The position numbers and the translations under genes were made by a program. A model generated the notes under the pieces. That model was given only the letters and a program-made list of their open reading frames with translations, made no database searches and was not told the origin of the DNA. From an uncultured Clostridia bacterium (GTDB lineage: Bacteria > Bacillota > Clostridia > TANB77 > CAG-508), in contig CALXWP010000004.1 in NCBI GenBank assembly GCA_944392455.1, forward strand, positions 82,870 to 122,642: a stretch of DNA of 39,773 nucleotides, written 5' to 3'. How positions within the stretch are numbered: position 1 is the first letter of the stretch; each line of letters begins with the position of its first letter. Positions 17,817 to 26,664 of this stretch are shown one piece after another.

Positions 17817-18279
17817 TTAAATATCAAAATAATATATCTTCTCCTCATCGCTTAATTTTTCTAAAAACTTAGCACCAAATTTTTCATAATAATTATTTAA
17901 AGTTGTTTTTAAATAAAGTTTCTGTATTTTTCTATTTTTTGCTTCTTGTAAAATAGCTTGATTTAATATTTTTGAATATCCGCTTCCCTCTGTATTCTTT
18001 TTTTACATACATTGTAGCATACCAAGGAGATAAATCTTTTCTTTCGTCACAATCATGTTCAAAAATTGATATAAATCCAATTAACTTATTATCATTAAGT
18101 AAAATTAATTTACAATAATTTTTATTATCTATATTTTTAACTATTTTATCAATTTTCTTTTCTATCTTTTTATTAAATTCTTCACTACTTAAATTTTTAT
18201 CTCCCCACTCCTTTTGTGTTAAAATAGCTACTTCTTTTAAATATTCTTTTTTATCTTTTATATTAAATATTTCTAACAT
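17817..18279 (-). pseudogene. GNAT family N-acetyltransferase, frameshifted near the C-terminus
   Basis: The first frame (ATG at 18277-18279, AAGGAGA upstream) gives an acetyltransferase-like N-terminus and core: KLILLNDNKLIGFISIFEHD, then DLSPWYATMYVKKEYRGK, strand beta4 and the start of the acetyl-CoA pyrophosphate loop. It then runs into nonsense and stops at about 17932. In the next frame the fold continues perfectly: GYSKILNQAILQEAKNRK, then LYLKTTLNNYYEKFGAKFLE and a stop at 17817-17819. Removing one C (AAG-C-GGA on the minus strand, around 17980) restores a 153-residue protein with the normal R/Q-x-x-G-K-G-Y pattern. Mutation or consensus error cannot be told apart. Confidence 0.82.
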
Positions 18280-18340
18280 AAATTCTCCTTAAAATTATTA
18301 TTATACATATTTACAATTAAATATATAAATCAAAATATAA

Positions 18341-19315
18341 TTATAATTTTATTTCTAAATTAATTCTGTTATCTTCTATATTATCTCTTTCTTCTACACT
18401 TACAAAATTAAATCCTGTTTTTACTAAAAAGCTAAGCATTTCTCTTCTATTATTTCTAGTTTTTATTTTTAATATTTCATAACCTTTTTCTTTTGCCCAA
18501 TTTATTTGATAACGCATTAATTCTGAAAGAATCCCTTTCCTTCTAAATCTATAATCTACTCCTGCCATCCAACAATAAAAGCTTTTACCATTATCTTTAA
18601 ATTTATCATAACCTATAATATAACCAGCTGGCATATTATCATAATAAGCAACAATAATTAATTTATCTGAATTTTTATATCTATTTTCAAAATATTCTAT
18701 GTCTGGTTTTGTTTCATCAAATTCTAAAACATTTTGATGTACATTAATAGCCTCACTAATATCTACTTCTTTAACATTAATTTTTGAAATATTAAAAATT
18801 TTATTTATGATCTGTGGCATATCTTCATATACTATAAGACATAAATCTTTTTGTTTATTATGTATCATCTCTTTTAGCTTCTCTATTTTTATATACTTAA
18901 TTTTATTTACTTCTTCTTCCTGTATTTTAAATTCTTCTATTTTTTTATTAGTTTTAATCAAATATACATATGAAAAAACATAATGAAATCTATCTTTGTA
19001 ATTTTCTTTAGTTTTCATTATTTTAACCTTAATTAAGTCTTTTACATTTACCTCTAAATCTATTTCTTCTTTTAGTTCTCTTATCATTGCTTCTTCTGGT
19101 AATTCTCCACTAGATACATGTCCTGTACACACTTCCCATTCTAGTGATTTATCTCTTTTACTTTCTGATCTTTGCTGAATTAAGACTTCACCTTTATTAT
19201 TTATAACAAAACAAATAACTTCTCTATACCATTTTCCTAATCTATGAAAATCATCTTTAGGAAAAGATTTATGAGTATAATTATTATTTTCATCAACTTC
19301 ATCTATATATTCCAT
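18341..19315 (-). CDS. Nudix hydrolase fused to a GNAT acetyltransferase
   Basis: 324 residues in two domains. Residues 1-165 are a Nudix hydrolase of the IPP-isomerase/YfcD-like type; the Nudix box G-x5-E-x7-R-E-x2-E-E is at about 65-85 (GHVSSGELPEEAMIRELKEE), with the conserved HRLGKWYREVICFVINNKGE entry. Residues about 175-324 are a GNAT domain with the acetyl-CoA loop VDYRFRRKGILSELM and a WAKEKGYEILKIKTRNNRREM C-terminal half. Nudix enzymes hydrolyse nucleoside diphosphates linked to X, while GNATs acetylate amines. The linkage suggests two steps on one metabolite or a repair and detoxification role. GGAGA before the ATG, 19 bases after the DHFR-like gene. Confidence 0.87.
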   Translation of the reverse strand: MEYIDEVDENNNYTHKSFPKDDFHRLGKWYREVICFVINNKGEVLIQQRSESKRDKSLEWEVCTGHVSSGELPEEAMIRELKEEIDLEVNVKDLIKVKIMKTKENYKDRFHYVFSYVYLIKTNKKIEEFKIQEEEVNKIKYIKIEKLKEMIHNKQKDLCLIVYEDMPQIINKIFNISKINVKEVDISEAINVHQNVLEFDETKPDIEYFENRYKNSDKLIIVAYYDNMPAGYIIGYDKFKDNGKSFYCWMAGVDYRFRRKGILSELMRYQINWAKEKGYEILKIKTRNNRREMLSFLVKTGFNFVSVEERDNIEDNRINLEIKL

Positions 19316-19334
19316 TTAAACAATCTCCAATCTA

Positions 19335-19895
19335 TTATTTAATTACTTTATATTGTAATTGAACTATATCATCTTTCTCTTTTACAATTTTTTCAAGTTT
19401 CAATTTCTTCTCAAAATATTTTCCGTTAAATAAAGGAATACCTTTATTTATTACTACTGGGTTATAATTTAATATAATATTATCAGCTAAGTTTTTCTCC
19501 ATAAAAACATTATTTATACTAGCTCCTCCTGACACAAATAACTTTTCATATTTAAGACTATTGCATTCATTTAAACATTCATCTATTGAGCTACAGTATA
19601 TAACATTTGGTAATTTGATTTTTTTGCTTATTTCTTGATCTTTTTTTATTTGATTTTCCTTATTTTTCTCACTAGTCAACACTATTATATTAATATTTTC
19701 TAAATCTTTTAAATACTCTTCACCCCAAGATAATATATTATCCCAAGTTTTCCTTCCCCATATTAATACATCATATTCTTTTAAAAATTCTAGCATTATT
19801 TCACATCCTCTTTCAGATAAGAAATCTTCATTTCCGTTTTCATCTGCTATTAGTCCATTTATAGAGCATGCCATTTCAATAGTTATATTTTTCAT
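19335..19895 (-). CDS. Dihydrofolate reductase family protein (RibD C-terminal-like)
   Basis: 186 residues. The start is placed at the ATG after GGAGGACTAT; a longer frame would swallow that site. MKNITIEMACSINGLIADENG matches the first strand and substrate region of RibD_C/DHFR-like reductases. YDVLIWGRKTWDNIL resembles the G-R-K/T-T-x-x NADPH motif, and KLFVSGGASINNVFMEKNL is the second cofactor motif (GG). Such proteins reduce pterin-like or other substrates with NADPH; many are of unknown substrate. Neighbours are a TIM-barrel isomerase (18 bases upstream) and the Nudix-GNAT fusion. Confidence 0.87.
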   Translation of the reverse strand: MKNITIEMACSINGLIADENGNEDFLSERGCEIMLEFLKEYDVLIWGRKTWDNILSWGEEYLKDLENINIIVLTSEKNKENQIKKDQEISKKIKLPNVIYCSSIDECLNECNSLKYEKLFVSGGASINNVFMEKNLADNIILNYNPVVINKGIPLFNGKYFEKKLKLEKIVKEKDDIVQLQYKVIK

Positions 19896-19913
19896 ATAGT
19901 CCTCCATTTATAT

Positions 19914-20714
19914 TTATTCTTCCATCATTTCTGCTAGTTTAATTCCTCTTTCATATCCAATCTTATAGAATTCATCTATACTCATCTTTAAATATTCATA
20001 TCTATAGCAAAGTTCTAATGTAATAGGTCCTGTATAATTACATTCCTTTAATTTATTAATAGTATTTTTCCAATCTAAAGTTCCATCAAAAGGTAATAAA
20101 TGCAAGTCATCCGATTTATCATTATCATGTAAATGTATAGCAAAGATTCTATTTTTAAATGGTTTAAAATCAAATTCATCATTAAAATGTACATGGTAAT
20201 GCCCTGAATCAAAACATATTCCTACATTTTCATCTTTAATATTTCCAAGCACATATTCTAAATACCCTTTTATTTTAGTATTTTCAAAAGCTACTTTTAT
20301 TCCTAAAGATTTAGCAAAATCTGTTATTTTTCTAAATCTTTCAAGTCCTATTTCATTATATTTAGGTGCTTTCTTGCCTCCTGTTAAGTGCATTATTACC
20401 ATTTTGATTCCGTTTTCACTGCAATCTTTAATATTTCTTTTATATCTTTCTACCAAATCATCTCCTGCTTGTCCTTCTTCCCATATTGCATTAATATTTT
20501 GGTATCCTAAATGTGCAAATATAATATTTAATCCTAATTCTTTACAAAATTCAACTTGTTCTTGTTGTGATATCTCTAAATCTTTATCATACCATTGTAT
20601 AAATACATTCTTAAATCCTGCACTCTTTATAGCATTAATTGTATCTATTACACTAACATTTTTATTGGAGTTTTGTACGCAAACAGCTAGTTCTCTCATT
20701 TTTTTCACATCCAT
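19914..20714 (-). CDS. Sugar phosphate isomerase/epimerase family TIM barrel
   Basis: 266 residues of the xylose isomerase-like / AP endonuclease family 2 barrel. Metal-binding and barrel-end motifs are present in order: NIIFAHLGY, VIMHLTGGK, VAFENTKIKG, GICFDSGHYHV, AIHLHDNDKSDDLHLLPFDG, LDWKNTI, and ITLELCYR. His, Glu and Asp ligands for a divalent metal are therefore in place. It likely isomerises or epimerises a sugar or related keto compound. The start is uncertain: the first ATG has only a weak site, while a GGATGTG lies before the ATG six codons on. Within the unidirectional enzyme array. Confidence 0.85.
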   Translation of the reverse strand: MDVKKMRELAVCVQNSNKNVSVIDTINAIKSAGFKNVFIQWYDKDLEISQQEQVEFCKELGLNIIFAHLGYQNINAIWEEGQAGDDLVERYKRNIKDCSENGIKMVIMHLTGGKKAPKYNEIGLERFRKITDFAKSLGIKVAFENTKIKGYLEYVLGNIKDENVGICFDSGHYHVHFNDEFDFKPFKNRIFAIHLHDNDKSDDLHLLPFDGTLDWKNTINKLKECNYTGPITLELCYRYEYLKMSIDEFYKIGYERGIKLAEMMEE

Positions 20715-20787
20715 TTCGATTAGTTTTATATTTATTATTACTTTTGTATCATTATTTTATTCTCTCATATTTTTTCAAAATATTATA

Positions 20788-21138
20788 TTATAAATCATTA
20801 GCTTTTGTATCAATATGAGTATTAGGATTAAAAGGAGGATTCATAATTTCTATCATTTTCATTTGTCCTTTAAAACAAAATTCTGTATTAATAGGTATTT
20901 CTACTGTATCACCTTTTTCTAAATTATATTCTATACCGTTTATATTTGCCTTTCCGTTTCCTTCTATAATAAAATATATATGAATACTTTCAGATTCTTT
21001 TTGATAAAATTTATGTCCTGTAATCATATCTATATAATCTACTTCTATTCCAGATTTTCCATTACTTAATGTATATCCCTTAAAACATCCTTCTGTTTCA
21101 AAATCATTTGTGCTTGGAAACTTTTTTATATACTTCAT
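20788..21138 (-). CDS. Cupin domain protein
   Basis: 116 residues from the ATG after AAAGGAG; a TTG one codon upstream is also possible. Single cupin barrel: motif 1 region ESIHIYFIIEGNGKANINGIEY and motif 2 YNLEKGDTVEIPINTEFCFKG. The usual first metal pair H-x-H is reduced to a single His (SIHIYF), so metal binding is uncertain. Single-domain cupins bind sugars or small acids, or act as dioxygenases and isomerases. It lies between a TIM-barrel isomerase and the HD-GNAT fusion. Confidence 0.8.
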   Translation of the reverse strand: MKYIKKFPSTNDFETEGCFKGYTLSNGKSGIEVDYIDMITGHKFYQKESESIHIYFIIEGNGKANINGIEYNLEKGDTVEIPINTEFCFKGQMKMIEIMNPPFNPNTHIDTKANDL

Positions 21139-21164
21139 CAATTTTTTTCTCCTTTATTATTTTT

Positions 21165-22238
21165 TTAAATTAACTCACGTTCTCTTAATGTATAATTATA
21201 ATAATCTTGTCCTGATCTAATAAATTTAAATCCATATCCTTCATAAATATCATTAAGTTTTTTATTATCTGATTTACACTCTAATCTTAAAAATCTTTTA
21301 TTATCTTTTTTTGCCAAATTTTCACATATTCCAAATATATATTTACCTAAATCTTTATATCCCACTTTTGTAACAATTTTATAAATATATAATGCATTTT
21401 TATTCTCTTCCCAAAAGCTAGGCCTATTTGATAATTCAAATCCAGCAACTATTTGATTATTATCCTTTAAAATATAATAATTTTTATTATTTATAGTTTC
21501 TATAAACTCTTCTTTAGGATGATTAACTAAATAATCACTCCATTGATTTATTCCATTATCTTCAAACCATTTAATTCTTTCAGAATATAGTTCTATTATT
21601 TTATCTAAATCATCTATACTTGCTGTTTCTAGAATCAAATTATTTTTTTCTAACTCTTCTAATATATTTTTAGCATATATTTCGTGATATAACATTGTAA
21701 GTATTTTAACAATCTCATTATCATAAATTCTTCTTGAACATTCAAAATGCAAAATTTCATTTCTTAATTTAGGTATTTTTTCTATTATTGAATCTAATCT
21801 TTTTTTATTAGATAAACAATTAGTCCATCTTCTTTTGCCAAACCATGCTATTTTATCTGCATCTTGTATAATTAATCCTTCTTTAGTTCTTGGATACATT
21901 TCAAATCCATGATATTTTATTGCTTCAGAACATTTAAGTATAAAATCATTATCATATTCTAGCTCTTTCATAGCATGTTCTAAAATTTTACTACTTAATT
22001 CTTCATGTCCTTCATTTTTCTCTATTCTTCCAACATCATGCCAATATGCTCCTATTATACATACATCTATATCAATATTTTCATTATTAGAAATCAATTT
22101 TCCTATTATAATTTTAATATAATCTAATACATCTTTTATATGATCCATATTATGTTCCGGATCTTCAATTTTCGTCATATATTCTTCTGCAATCTCAATT
22201 AGTTTCTTATGTTTTTTTTCTATAAAATCATAATTCAT
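21165..22238 (-). CDS. HD-domain phosphohydrolase fused to a GNAT acetyltransferase
   Basis: 357 residues. Residues 1-195 are an HD hydrolase of the YedJ/YpgQ type: H33 (NMDHIKDVLDYI), H67-D68 (AYWHDVGRIEK) and a terminal Asp (IIQDADKIAWFG, 126/128) give the metal set. Residues about 200-357 are a GNAT domain (ETASIDDLDKIIELYSERIK, LYIYKIVTKVGYKDLGKYIF, RLECKSDNKKLNDIYEGYGF). HD enzymes cleave phosphate esters of nucleotides. The stop and the next upstream gene's end abut (22238/22239), so coupling is tight. This is the second hydrolase-GNAT fusion in 4 kb. Confidence 0.87.
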   Translation of the reverse strand: MNYDFIEKKHKKLIEIAEEYMTKIEDPEHNMDHIKDVLDYIKIIIGKLISNNENIDIDVCIIGAYWHDVGRIEKNEGHEELSSKILEHAMKELEYDNDFILKCSEAIKYHGFEMYPRTKEGLIIQDADKIAWFGKRRWTNCLSNKKRLDSIIEKIPKLRNEILHFECSRRIYDNEIVKILTMLYHEIYAKNILEELEKNNLILETASIDDLDKIIELYSERIKWFEDNGINQWSDYLVNHPKEEFIETINNKNYYILKDNNQIVAGFELSNRPSFWEENKNALYIYKIVTKVGYKDLGKYIFGICENLAKKDNKRFLRLECKSDNKKLNDIYEGYGFKFIRSGQDYYNYTLRERELI

Positions 22239-23402
22239 TTATTTTTCTCCTATGTTTAAATATGTATTTTCTTCTTGTCTTTCACTTACTACTAAATTTT
22301 CTTTTTTATCTAACTCAGCTTCTTTCCTTGCTTGCTCTTCACGTTTTCTTTGAAATGACATATCTATATCTCTAGCACATGTTTTCTCATCAAATTCAAA
22401 ATGTTTACCATTTTTATAAAAATCAATCAATCTTTGAGCTAATTCTGGCATATATGGATTAAATTCAACATTAAATATTCCTCTATGTTCAGTTTTTTTA
22501 CATATTATCCCACTTATATCATATCCGTGTTCTTTTAAGTATATTAATGAGTTTTTCCATCTATCATTTAAATCTTCTCCAAACCTCTCTCTTTGTTTTC
22601 TTCCTACTTCTAAAGGAACACTATCTAATCTATATGACATATCATGCATAGGTGCAGGAATTTGAGTTTTATTTATCCTATTGCCAAATTTATCTATTTG
22701 CACTTTATGTCCTGTTATATCACAGCTTCCATCTCCCATAGCTTCTTTTTCAGCTACATAATATGCAAATTTAATACTTTTGTGACTATCTCTGTCAAAC
22801 TTTTTCCCAAACAATTCTTCATAATCAGCTATTCCTATAGGATAACCAAGCTCTTCAGATGGTATTGGAATATCTCCTGCTGCTCCACCAATACAACATT
22901 TTTCAACTAATTCAGGATGTATAAGAACAAATCTTTGTGCAAAAACTCCAGATGCTGAATAACCATTTACATATAATTTATCTGAAATACTTTTTCCTGT
23001 TTTTTCTTTAATTATTTTTTTAGCATCATTTATACATTCAATAACTTTTAAATCAATTCTTTCAAACCCTTGAATAGGTCTTGTAAAGCATTCTTTAGCA
23101 AGTTGCTGATAATCTGGTAAATTTTCTCCTATAAAATCTGGAATGATTGGACATATAATTGGTAAATCATCTAATTCTATTAATATATTTAATGGATTAT
23201 GATTTTTACTATCCTCTATATTTTCCTCATAATTTCTTCGTTGCATTCCACCTGAATTATATGATTCCAAAATAATTTCTGCATTATCTTTCATTTCTTC
23301 AGGTATAGCCAGAATATATGCTAATCCATTTTCTGATTTGTTTCTATAAATTTTAAATTTTCTACCTGCAAAATTTACTAATTCTTCAGTTTTCTCTTCC
23401 AT
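22239..23402 (-). CDS. Alpha/beta hydrolase-like protein, unknown substrate
   Basis: 387 residues. After a beta-rich start (FAGRKFKIYRNKSENGLAYI) there is a hydrolase core: PIICPIIPDFIGE, then DAKKIIKEKTGKSISDKLYV and a nucleophile elbow NGYSASGVFAQRF (probable S149, form G-Y-S-A-S rather than the strict GxSxG), followed by HPELVEKCCIGGAAGDIP. This resembles poly-hydroxyalkanoate depolymerase/dienelactone-hydrolase-like proteins. The C-terminal 45 residues are a charged helix (FQRKREEQARKEAELDKKEN). GGAGAAAAAA before the ATG. Directly abuts the HD-GNAT gene. Confidence 0.75.
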   Translation of the reverse strand: MEEKTEELVNFAGRKFKIYRNKSENGLAYILAIPEEMKDNAEIILESYNSGGMQRRNYEENIEDSKNHNPLNILIELDDLPIICPIIPDFIGENLPDYQQLAKECFTRPIQGFERIDLKVIECINDAKKIIKEKTGKSISDKLYVNGYSASGVFAQRFVLIHPELVEKCCIGGAAGDIPIPSEELGYPIGIADYEELFGKKFDRDSHKSIKFAYYVAEKEAMGDGSCDITGHKVQIDKFGNRINKTQIPAPMHDMSYRLDSVPLEVGRKQRERFGEDLNDRWKNSLIYLKEHGYDISGIICKKTEHRGIFNVEFNPYMPELAQRLIDFYKNGKHFEFDEKTCARDIDMSFQRKREEQARKEAELDKKENLVVSERQEENTYLNIGEK

Positions 23403-23452
23403 ATTTAATTTTTTCTCCTTAAATTTTACACAAAATAAACAATATAAATAAT

Positions 23453-24007
23453 TTAATATAAATAGCCTACTATATCCTCAAAAGTGTCATACCCACTTTC
23501 ACTATTTATATGTCCTGCATTTGGAATTAATATATTTTCTGTTCCAATAGTATTTGCAAACTCTTTTTCTGCTTCATACTTAACATACGGATCATTATCT
23601 GAATAAAAGCAAATTATTTTATCTGCATATTGTTTTACATCTTGTAAATTATCAAAGTACATTGTTCCATTTACTGTATCATATTCTTCATTTATTCCAA
23701 AGTAATTATTAAATCCACATACAAATATTAATTTTTTAACTTTTACCTTATTCTCTACTAAAAATTTAGATATGAAAATAGGTGCAATACTATGTCCAAT
23801 GATCACAGTATCCTTATTTATTAATCCTAAATCCATATAATATTTAAGTAATTTACTCCAATTGTCATAATTCTGATATTTAACTCCTATAGGAAAATCA
23901 GGTACATATACTTCATTTCCATCAGATTCTATAAAATCATGTAACCATCTAATCCAATTTGAATATGGGCTACTAAATGAACCATGTATTATAAAATAGT
24001 TTGACAT
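23453..24007 (-). CDS. RBBP9/YdeN family serine hydrolase
   Basis: 184 residues, normal for this family of small alpha/beta hydrolases. Visible: IIHGSFSSPYSNWIRWL (oxyanion region), nucleophile S73 in VIIGHSIAPIF, acid D139 in CFYSDNDPYV, and H166 in NAGHINSESGY; all match the RBBP9/YdeN layout. Substrate unknown. TAGGAGG site 6-7 bases upstream. 12 bases after the flavin-binding protein gene. Confidence 0.87.
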   Translation of the reverse strand: MSNYFIIHGSFSSPYSNWIRWLHDFIESDGNEVYVPDFPIGVKYQNYDNWSKLLKYYMDLGLINKDTVIIGHSIAPIFISKFLVENKVKVKKLIFVCGFNNYFGINEEYDTVNGTMYFDNLQDVKQYADKIICFYSDNDPYVKYEAEKEFANTIGTENILIPNAGHINSESGYDTFEDIVGYLY

Positions 24008-24019
24008 ATTTATTTCCTC

Positions 24020-24424
24020 CTAAAATTTATAATTTTTTAGTACTTTTCCATCCTCATCATAAATTGTTGAATCCGCTTCTGATATGTATAATACTTGAAA
24101 ATCAGGATTATCCAGTGTATATCCCGCTTCTTCTGCCCAGTCAAACTCATTTATTACAGCTTTTTTAGCTTCAATATTATTACTATCATCAATTAATTTA
24201 CAATTTATTCTAATCCAATTTTCGTCATCATATGCCACTATACATACTTTATTATTTTTAGCAATTTGCTTAGACACATTCTTATTCTTGTTAGTAATTA
24301 CATAAATTTTATTATCAAACAGAATAGGATCTCCAAATGGTCTACAACTTGGTTTATCTTCATCTATAGTGCTTAAATAATTTACTTGTGTGTTTACTTT
24401 TAAAAAACTATATGTTTCTTCCAT
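24020..24424 (-). CDS. Pyridoxamine 5'-phosphate oxidase-like, flavin-binding protein
   Basis: 134 residues with the split-barrel FMN-binding fold: NYLSTIDEDKPSCRPFGDP (first strands), IYVITNKNKNVSKQIAKNNK (phosphate-binding Thr/Lys region), VCIVAYDDENWIRINCKL and the C-terminal strand YISEADSTIYDEDGKVL. Small members reduce or bind FMN, F420 or haem; nitroimidazole and bilirubin reduction are known functions in the wider superfamily. AAGGAGG before the ATG. Part of the minus-strand enzyme array. Confidence 0.85.
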   Translation of the reverse strand: MEETYSFLKVNTQVNYLSTIDEDKPSCRPFGDPILFDNKIYVITNKNKNVSKQIAKNNKVCIVAYDDENWIRINCKLIDDSNNIEAKKAVINEFDWAEEAGYTLDNPDFQVLYISEADSTIYDEDGKVLKNYKF

Positions 24425-24489
24425 ACAAACCTCCTTAAAATTAATTTATATAGTCCTACAACTAACCTCTTTTATTTTAGTTATATTCT

Positions 24490-25032
24490 TTATTTATTTG
24501 ACCATTCATAATATTTTTCCAAGTATTCCCAACAACCCTGTTTATCAGTTATACCATCATAATGGTTCTCAATTCTTTTAACAATCTCATCTTCATCTAT
24601 CCATTTTACTTCTGAAACTTCATCTTCTTGTAATTTTAATTTAGTTTCATCAATATCTTCATTAACTATATAATATTCATTAAAATGGTTGTTTACAATA
24701 TCGCCTTTTATATTATATGAAATAGAAGATCCTAAGAAAGTTATATCATTCTTATTTAATTCTACTCCTAGTTCTTCTTTTATCTCTCTAATTACTGCTT
24801 CAAATCCAAACTCTCCTGCTAATACATGTCCTCCTGCTGTTATATCCCAAGTATTTGGCCATAATTTCTTTAATGGACTCCTTTTTTGTAATAATACTTG
24901 GTTTTTAGAATTAACTATAAATATTGCAACAGCTTTATGCCATAAACCTTCTTTATGACATTTTTCTCTTGATTCTACTTTTCCTGTATATTCTCCTCTT
25001 TCATTTAAAACATCAAAATATTCTTCCATCAT
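24490..25032 (-). CDS. Nudix hydrolase (IPP isomerase/YfcD-like)
   Basis: 180 residues. Nudix box at 68-90: G68-x5-E74-x7-R82-E83-x2-E86-E87-x-G89-V90 (GGHVLAGEFGFEAVIREIKE). The N-terminal EEYFDVLNERGEYTGKVESR, then CHKEGLWHKAVAIFIVNSK, is typical of the YfcD/Idi-like subgroup, close in type to the Nudix half of the fusion at 18341. Substrate unknown; nucleoside diphosphate derivatives are likely. AAAGGAG precedes two adjacent ATGs; either may start. Confidence 0.9.
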   Translation of the reverse strand: MMEEYFDVLNERGEYTGKVESREKCHKEGLWHKAVAIFIVNSKNQVLLQKRSPLKKLWPNTWDITAGGHVLAGEFGFEAVIREIKEELGVELNKNDITFLGSSISYNIKGDIVNNHFNEYYIVNEDIDETKLKLQEDEVSEVKWIDEDEIVKRIENHYDGITDKQGCWEYLEKYYEWSNK

Positions 25033-25067
25033 TTAACTCCTTTCATTTATTTTTCTATGTTGTAATT

Positions 25068-25574
25068 CTATTTTAATATTTTTTCATATCCAATAAATAT
25101 TTTATTTGAAAACTCAAAATATTTATCTTCGATTCTTTCAAAATTAAATTTCTCATATAATTTTATTGCATAAATATTATTCTCATATACTACTAATCTT
25201 ATAGCATTATAATTATTTTCTTTAGCATAATTATCAATAAAATTCATTGCTTGTTTTGCATATCCATTCCCTTGTTCTAGAGGTGATATTGCTAAACGAT
25301 TTATATAAAAGAATTTTTTATTATTAGATTTCCAGCCTATATTTTGATAATCTGGATCATCATATTCACTTAAAGAAAAACTTCCAACAATTTTATCGTT
25401 TTCTTCTAAAATATACATTTCTTTATTATTTATATCATTTTTAAATTCACAGAAAGGATATTTATCTCCCCATAACATATCTACTTTTTTTACATTTTTT
25501 AAATCATCTACGACTAATTTGAACATATCATTTATTTGTGATAAATCATTATTATCTGCTAACCTAATTTTCAT
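25068..25574 (-). CDS. GNAT family N-acetyltransferase
   Basis: 168 residues, full length for the family. MKIRLADNNDLSQINDMFKL is the usual N-terminal strand-helix; the acetyl-CoA loop is INRLAISPLEQGNGYAKQAM (Q/R-x-x-G-x-G/A), followed by AKENNYNAIRLVVYENN and AIKLYEKFNFERIEDKYFE. Substrate not predictable. AAAGGAAA before the ATG, 29 bases after the phosphatase gene's stop region; part of the array. Confidence 0.9.
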   Translation of the reverse strand: MKIRLADNNDLSQINDMFKLVVDDLKNVKKVDMLWGDKYPFCEFKNDINNKEMYILEENDKIVGSFSLSEYDDPDYQNIGWKSNNKKFFYINRLAISPLEQGNGYAKQAMNFIDNYAKENNYNAIRLVVYENNIYAIKLYEKFNFERIEDKYFEFSNKIFIGYEKILK

Positions 25575-25603
25575 AATTACATTTTCCTTTTAGTTTATCT
25601 TAT

Positions 25604-26227
25604 TTAAATTTTTTCTCCAAATTCAATTCCCTTTGTTTCAAGTATATTGAATTTGCCATTATCATAGTCTAATGATGTTGTAGCTAAATCTTCCATTTTT
25701 TCAAGTTTTTTATTAACATTAAATATATTTTTAAATATACTTCTATATACACCGCCATGTGTAACTATTGCAATACAATTCAAGTTTAAATTTTTACTGT
25801 CTTTAATTATTGAATTAATCCCATTTTGTACTCTATTATCAAATTCAGAAATATCTTCTCCTCCTAAAAAAGTTGTTCCTAAATAATATCCTGTGTTTTT
25901 GTATTTTTCTTGTTTAAATACATATGAAAATATTTCTTTTGCACGAGATTTATTTACCCCAGATAAAATACCATATGAGTTTAATTCTCTAATATCATCT
26001 ATTACTTCTAAATCCACATTTAAATTATCACTAAATATTTGAGCTGTTTGATATGCTCTTTTATATGGGCTACAATATATTTTTTCTATATCTAAATCTT
26101 CTATATTTTTACTATATTCTATGACTTTATTTCTACCATTTTCACTTAAATCAAAATCAGCAATTCCTCCATAGCAATCTTCTATATCATCTACCGATTC
26201 ACTATGTCTTATTAAATATATTCTCAT
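25604..26227 (-). CDS. Histidine phosphatase family protein
   Basis: 207 residues with the RHG signature LIRHSES (R7, phospho-acceptor H8), the second Arg in SPYKRAYQTA (R57), acid E81 in IRELNSYG, and H157 in VTHGGVYRS. The family covers phosphoglycerate mutases, cobalamin and nucleotide phosphatases; the sequence alone does not choose among them. AGGGAGT before the ATG. Between the aldo/keto reductase remnant and the GNAT gene in the array. Confidence 0.88.
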   Translation of the reverse strand: MRIYLIRHSESVDDIEDCYGGIADFDLSENGRNKVIEYSKNIEDLDIEKIYCSPYKRAYQTAQIFSDNLNVDLEVIDDIRELNSYGILSGVNKSRAKEIFSYVFKQEKYKNTGYYLGTTFLGGEDISEFDNRVQNGINSIIKDSKNLNLNCIAIVTHGGVYRSIFKNIFNVNKKLEKMEDLATTSLDYDNGKFNILETKGIEFGEKI

Positions 26228-26274
26228 AATAAATTACTCCCTTATTTTTACATTTTAAACATTAATAATGTATA

Positions 26275-26607
26275 TTAATCAAGTTGATTAGCTAACTGAT
26301 CTATTTGTATACCTTCTCCAGAATTATTCCAATCAATTTTTATGCTATCAAAATCAATATTTCTGAATTTATTTAATTTTTCATAATCTTCTTTTTTCAT
26401 TTCAAAATTTATAGATTCTATATTTTCATTTATAAATTTCTTTAAATTTTTAACAATCTCACCATTTTCATACATCATAGAAATAGATATATAGTTTTCG
26501 CCTTTATCTACTGAATATTCCAATCCTTGTACTTCTTTATCAAGATTATTTAAATCAATCCCATATGTTCCTATTCCTATTGGAAATATTTCTCGCTTAT
26601 TAACCAT
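26275..26607 (-). pseudogene. Aldo/keto reductase with its middle deleted
   Basis: 110 residues remain of a protein that should be about 280. The first 50 (NKREIFPIGIGTYGIDLNNL, EVQGLEYSVDKGENYISISMMY) are the AKR start, up to the strand with the catalytic Asp/Tyr. The last 55 (NENIESINFEMKKEDYEKLN, then FRNIDFDSIKIDW) are the AKR C-terminus that follows the cofactor-binding SxN..R.NENI motif. The join LKKFI-NENIES falls inside a continuous frame, so about 170 residues with the Lys, His and most NADPH-binding parts are lost by an in-frame deletion. It cannot be an active reductase. ATG at 26605-26607 with GGTGAG upstream. Confidence 0.82.
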
Positions 26608-26664
26608 ATATCTCACCAAATTCTTTCATTATATATTATTTTTCATCATTCTATCATATAGAAA

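Noticed and set aside
20374..20793. Hydrophobic 139-codon + strand frame that looks like a membrane protein
   Set aside because: Antisense to the TIM-barrel gene; AT-rich antisense frames become Leu/Ile/Phe-rich by composition.
22644..22910. 88-codon + strand frame
   Set aside because: Antisense to the hydrolase gene with no start signals.
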